Below, one piece after another: positions 22,638 through 24,911 of a DNA stretch of 24,911 nt. The notes under the pieces were generated by a model. The model was not told where the DNA came from and searched no databases. It saw nothing but the letters and a program-made list of their open reading frames with translations. Location: assembly GCA_051652245.1 (NCBI GenBank), contig JBOFTV010000061.1:1-24911 (forward strand). The letters are read 5' to 3'. Positions within the stretch are counted from its first letter, which is position 1. Every line of letters starts with the position of its first letter. A program made the translations under genes and the position numbers. The DNA is from BHER01 sp051652245 (GTDB taxonomy: Bacteria; Bacillota_I; Bacilli_A; Culicoidibacterales; Culicoidibacteraceae).

Positions 22638-24293
22638 TTATTCAACCGCAACAAGATAAAAGTATACCTGCTGCTCACCTTTAATGTATTCAACTTCAAC
22701 ATCAGGATAAGTCGCTGCCAAGAAATCTTCAATGTGCTCTTTTGTCTCCTGCTCTACGCCTAAACCTTCAATTAATGTAATAATTTCAGCATCTTCATCA
22801 ATCATTTTCTCTAGTAAAATTTTTGTTGCTAATTCCAATGATGTTTCCGATGCAACAATCTCTTTTCCGGTAATTGATAAATAGGAACCTTCCGTAATTT
22901 TAGTTCCATTTAATGTTGTATCCCTAACCGCTGTTGTGACTTCGCCTGATTTAACATACTTCATCGCATTTACCATTGCAACTTTATTTTCCTGTACCGT
23001 TTTAATACCATTAAAAGCAATTGCTGCTGCAAGTCCTTGAGGAATTGTCGTACTTGGAACAATTTCAACTTTCTTGTCGGTTAAGCTTTTTACTTGTTCG
23101 GCTGCTAAAATTATATTCCCATTATTAGGCAATATAATATATGCTTCTGCCTCCAACGCTTCCAATGCATTTAATAAATCCTGTGTTGAAGGATTAGATG
23201 TTTGCCCTCCATCAACAATTGCATGGGCTCCCAAATCACTAAAGGCGTGTTCTACACCTTTTCCCGAAGCTACAGCTATTAAAGCAACCTCTAACTTCTC
23301 TTGCTTTTGTCCTGCTAGTGTTGCTGTCATTGTTTCATTTTTATCCTGGCGATCTGTAACTTGCTCTTGCATATTTTCAGCTTTAATCCACAGAAATTCA
23401 CCCAAATGGGCGTAATCTTTAAACACGGAAAGTGGCACTTCTGTATGAATATGAACTTTCATAATATCTTCATCATGCACCAATACCAGCGATTGTCCTG
23501 CCTCTGCTAGCTGCCCTCTAATTGTATCTTCGGCAAATTGATCCGGATTATCTAAGCGAATAATAAATTCGGTACAAAAGCCAAATTCATCTTCTCCATG
23601 CACATCATCAAAATCAAATGATTTCAAATCTAGTTTTACAGCTGCCTTAACGACTAAATCAGTTGGTGTAACACCCTTTAATTCCATTAGCATTCCTTCA
23701 AACAATGTAAGCAACCCCTGACCACCACTATCAACAGCACCGACTTCTTTTAAAATTGGTAGTAAATCTGGTGTTCCATCTAATGATTTCTGTGCTGCTT
23801 CAATTACCTTTTCCAGAAAGGGAATAAACCGCTTCTCTTCAATTGCAATAATAATTGCTGCTTCTGCTGTTTGGCGAATTACCGTTAAAATCGTTCCCTC
23901 TACTGGTTTCATCACTGAGCGATATGAAACATCAGACCCTGCTTGGAGGCTTTGGGCAAAATCCTGCGTTGTCATGACTTTCTTTCCTTCTAGTACTTGA
24001 CTAATCCCGCGCCAAATTTGCGATAAAATAACACCTGAATTGCCGCGTGCCCCTAAAAGCATGCCGCGACTTAATTTTTTCATCATTTTACCAATTTCTT
24101 CATCTTCCACTGGGGAGATTGCATCAACTGCTGCTTTAATTGTTAGATTCATGTTGGTCCCCGTGTCCCCATCTGGTACCGGAAAAACATTCAGGGAATT
24201 AATAAATTCAACATTGTTTTCAAAATAAGTTGCGCTTACCGTAAACATTCTTTTTAGCACCTGGCCGTTTATTGTTTCAATTGTCATTTTCAT
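22638..24293 (-). CDS. fakA: DAK2-domain protein, FakA/YloV family (fatty-acid kinase ATP-binding subunit)
   Basis: 551 residues. The N-terminal DAK2/DhaL-like ATP-binding domain shows NVFPVPDGDTGTNM at 35-48 (metal-binding Asp41 and Asp43) and LLGARGNSGVILSQ near 76-89. A middle domain (EDEFGFCTEFII, VHIHTEVPLSVF) and a C-terminal DegV-like domain (DGGQTSNPSTQDLL, ILPNNGNI) follow. In S. aureus FakA phosphorylates fatty acids presented by FakB, and the acyl-phosphate feeds PlsX/PlsY, which fits with plsX lying two genes downstream. The ATG at 24293 has AGAGG five bases upstream. It starts 18 bases after the Asp23-like gene. Confidence 0.9.
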   Translation of the reverse strand: MKMTIETINGQVLKRMFTVSATYFENNVEFINSLNVFPVPDGDTGTNMNLTIKAAVDAISPVEDEEIGKMMKKLSRGMLLGARGNSGVILSQIWRGISQVLEGKKVMTTQDFAQSLQAGSDVSYRSVMKPVEGTILTVIRQTAEAAIIIAIEEKRFIPFLEKVIEAAQKSLDGTPDLLPILKEVGAVDSGGQGLLTLFEGMLMELKGVTPTDLVVKAAVKLDLKSFDFDDVHGEDEFGFCTEFIIRLDNPDQFAEDTIRGQLAEAGQSLVLVHDEDIMKVHIHTEVPLSVFKDYAHLGEFLWIKAENMQEQVTDRQDKNETMTATLAGQKQEKLEVALIAVASGKGVEHAFSDLGAHAIVDGGQTSNPSTQDLLNALEALEAEAYIILPNNGNIILAAEQVKSLTDKKVEIVPSTTIPQGLAAAIAFNGIKTVQENKVAMVNAMKYVKSGEVTTAVRDTTLNGTKITEGSYLSITGKEIVASETSLELATKILLEKMIDEDAEIITLIEGLGVEQETKEHIEDFLAATYPDVEVEYIKGEQQVYFYLVAVE

Positions 24294-24311
24294 TTACACC
24301 TCTTATTATAA

Positions 24312-24665
24312 TTATCTTTGGACATCTTGAATAAACACATTTACACTTCCTAGCGTAATATTTAATGTTTTCTCTAAATCATATTTAACTTTCTTTTGAA
24401 TCTCGTGCACAACTTCTGATACGCGAATACCATAGCTTATAATAACAAATAAATCAATGTGTAGTACATTATTTTCCACGCGAACAGCAATTCCCTTTTG
24501 ATAATTATCTTGCCCTAAAAGCTCCGCTAATCCATCACGAAAAAATTGTTGAGATGCCATTCCCACGACACCATAACATTCTGTTGCTGCAGCACCAGCA
24601 AGTGTTTTAAGTACTTCTTCATAGACTTCTATACTCCCTAAATTATTACCTACTTTTATATTCAT
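24312..24665 (-). CDS. Asp23/Gls24-family protein (YloU-like)
   Basis: 117 residues. Features are GSIEVYEEVLKTLAGAAATE, CYGVVGMASQ, VENNVLHIDLFVIISYGIRV and a C-terminal VNVFIQDVQR, all matching the Asp23 domain, a small alpha/beta fold. In Bacillota this gene almost always precedes the FakA/DAK2 gene, as here. S. aureus Asp23 is a membrane-associated cell-envelope stress protein, and the YloU branch has no settled function. An AAAGGAG site lies before ATG at 24665. It is the first gene of the cluster running to rnc. Confidence 0.93.
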   Translation of the reverse strand: MNIKVGNNLGSIEVYEEVLKTLAGAAATECYGVVGMASQQFFRDGLAELLGQDNYQKGIAVRVENNVLHIDLFVIISYGIRVSEVVHEIQKKVKYDLEKTLNITLGSVNVFIQDVQR

Positions 24666-24717
24666 AGTGCATCTCTCCTTTATTACCTTAACTAATTAGC
24701 TTTAATTTAACCACTCT

Positions 24718-24746
24718 ATTTTACCATAACACCAAGTCAATGGCAA
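24718..24746 (-). promoter_or_regulatory. Promoter of the asp23-fakA-recG-plsX-rnc cluster
   Basis: -35 TTGCCA at 24741-24746, 17-base spacer, -10 TAAAAT at 24718-24723, reading leftwards, about 50 bases before the start codon. Confidence 0.75.
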
Positions 24747-24831
24747 CAATTACATGTGTTTGTCTCTTTTTCGAGTAACACGTATATGATAATGTCTTAA
24801 GTGTTCGTACATAATAATGTCCTCAATCCAG

Positions 24832-24847
24832 TTCCCCCTAGGGGGAA
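24832..24847. promoter_or_regulatory. Perfect 16-bp palindrome TTCCCCCTAGGGGGAA, operator candidate
   Basis: Fully self-complementary G/C-tract palindrome in AT-rich DNA, 14 bases upstream of the presumed -35 region of a rightward gene. The form resembles operators of CsoR/CstR-family repressors (runs of C, TA centre, runs of G). The following ATTTTTT could instead make it a weak rightward terminator. Confidence 0.5.
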
Positions 24848-24883
24848 ATTTTTTAAAAAAATGCTTTTCTCTCCATTTCCGTG

Positions 24884-24911
24884 TATACTGAAAACTAAGG
24901 AGTTGAAATGA
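24884..24911 (+). promoter_or_regulatory. -10 box, ribosome-binding site and start codon of a rightward gene beyond the edge
   Basis: TATACT at 24884-24889, AAGGAG at 24897-24902 and ATG at 24908-24910, with the next codon starting with A. The gene is divergent from the Asp23-like gene. In Bacillus this position holds rpmB, but a second codon starting with A does not fit the usual Met-Ala start of L28. Product unknown. Confidence 0.55.

Noticed and set aside
24908..24911. rpmB (ribosomal protein L28) as the rightward gene
   Set aside because: Position is suggestive from Bacillus synteny, but the second codon starts with A, unlike the usual Ala codon after Met, and only four bases are visible.

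Overview
The window is about 25 kb of AT-rich DNA from a low-GC Gram-positive bacterium (Bacillota). Support comes from the str operon order rpsL-rpsG-fusA-tuf, strong AGGAG ribosome-binding sites, sigma-A type promoters, an LPXTG surface protein, a lipobox ABC solute-binding protein and the Asp23/FakA pair. The short lipid/repair cluster recG-plsX-rnc, without fapR, fabD, fabG or acpP, recalls reduced lineages such as Erysipelotrichia, Culicoidibacter or relatives of Mollicutes. That placement is inference. Almost every intact gene lies on the minus strand.

Layout from left to right. 1-5003: the N-terminal 1,667 codons of a very large secreted adhesin that runs off the left edge, with an SdrD/SpaA-type B domain, Ig-like segments and 85-residue tandem repeats. 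5004-6406: its promoter, an AT-rich stretch with a palindrome and direct repeats, an eroded reading frame, and a MepB-family gene broken by one extra base. 6407-6920: debris of an integrative element (a small Cro-like regulator, the first 17 codons of a divergent CI-like repressor, and the 3' end of a tyrosine integrase) abutting the 3' end of guaA. 6947-9229: guaA and a nitroreductase. 9278-11994: a three-gene ABC importer (lipoprotein, permease, ATPase) with its own strong promoter. 12117-12480: a gene-free interval with a promoter, several strong hairpins and a terminator, best read as an unidentified standalone non-coding RNA of about 325 nt. 12546-16912: the str operon (tuf also has its own promoter). 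17085-18662: an LPXTG-anchored leucine-rich-repeat surface protein. 18797-24665: rnc, plsX, recG, a FakA/YloV-like DAK2 protein and an Asp23/YloU-like protein. The last bases hold the promoter and start codon of a rightward gene.

The most unusual observations are: (1) an integrative-element scar at the 3' end of guaA, in which the start of a CI-like repressor is fused to the end of an integrase, next to a truncated Cro-like gene; (2) the orphan structured RNA between tuf and the ABC operon; (3) arginine at the ribosomal protein S12 position where Lys-to-Arg causes streptomycin resistance in E. coli and B. subtilis; (4) a perfect TTCCCCCTAGGGGGAA palindrome before the rightward gene at the right edge, resembling CsoR/CstR-family operators. 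All family assignments are by reading motifs; no database search was run.
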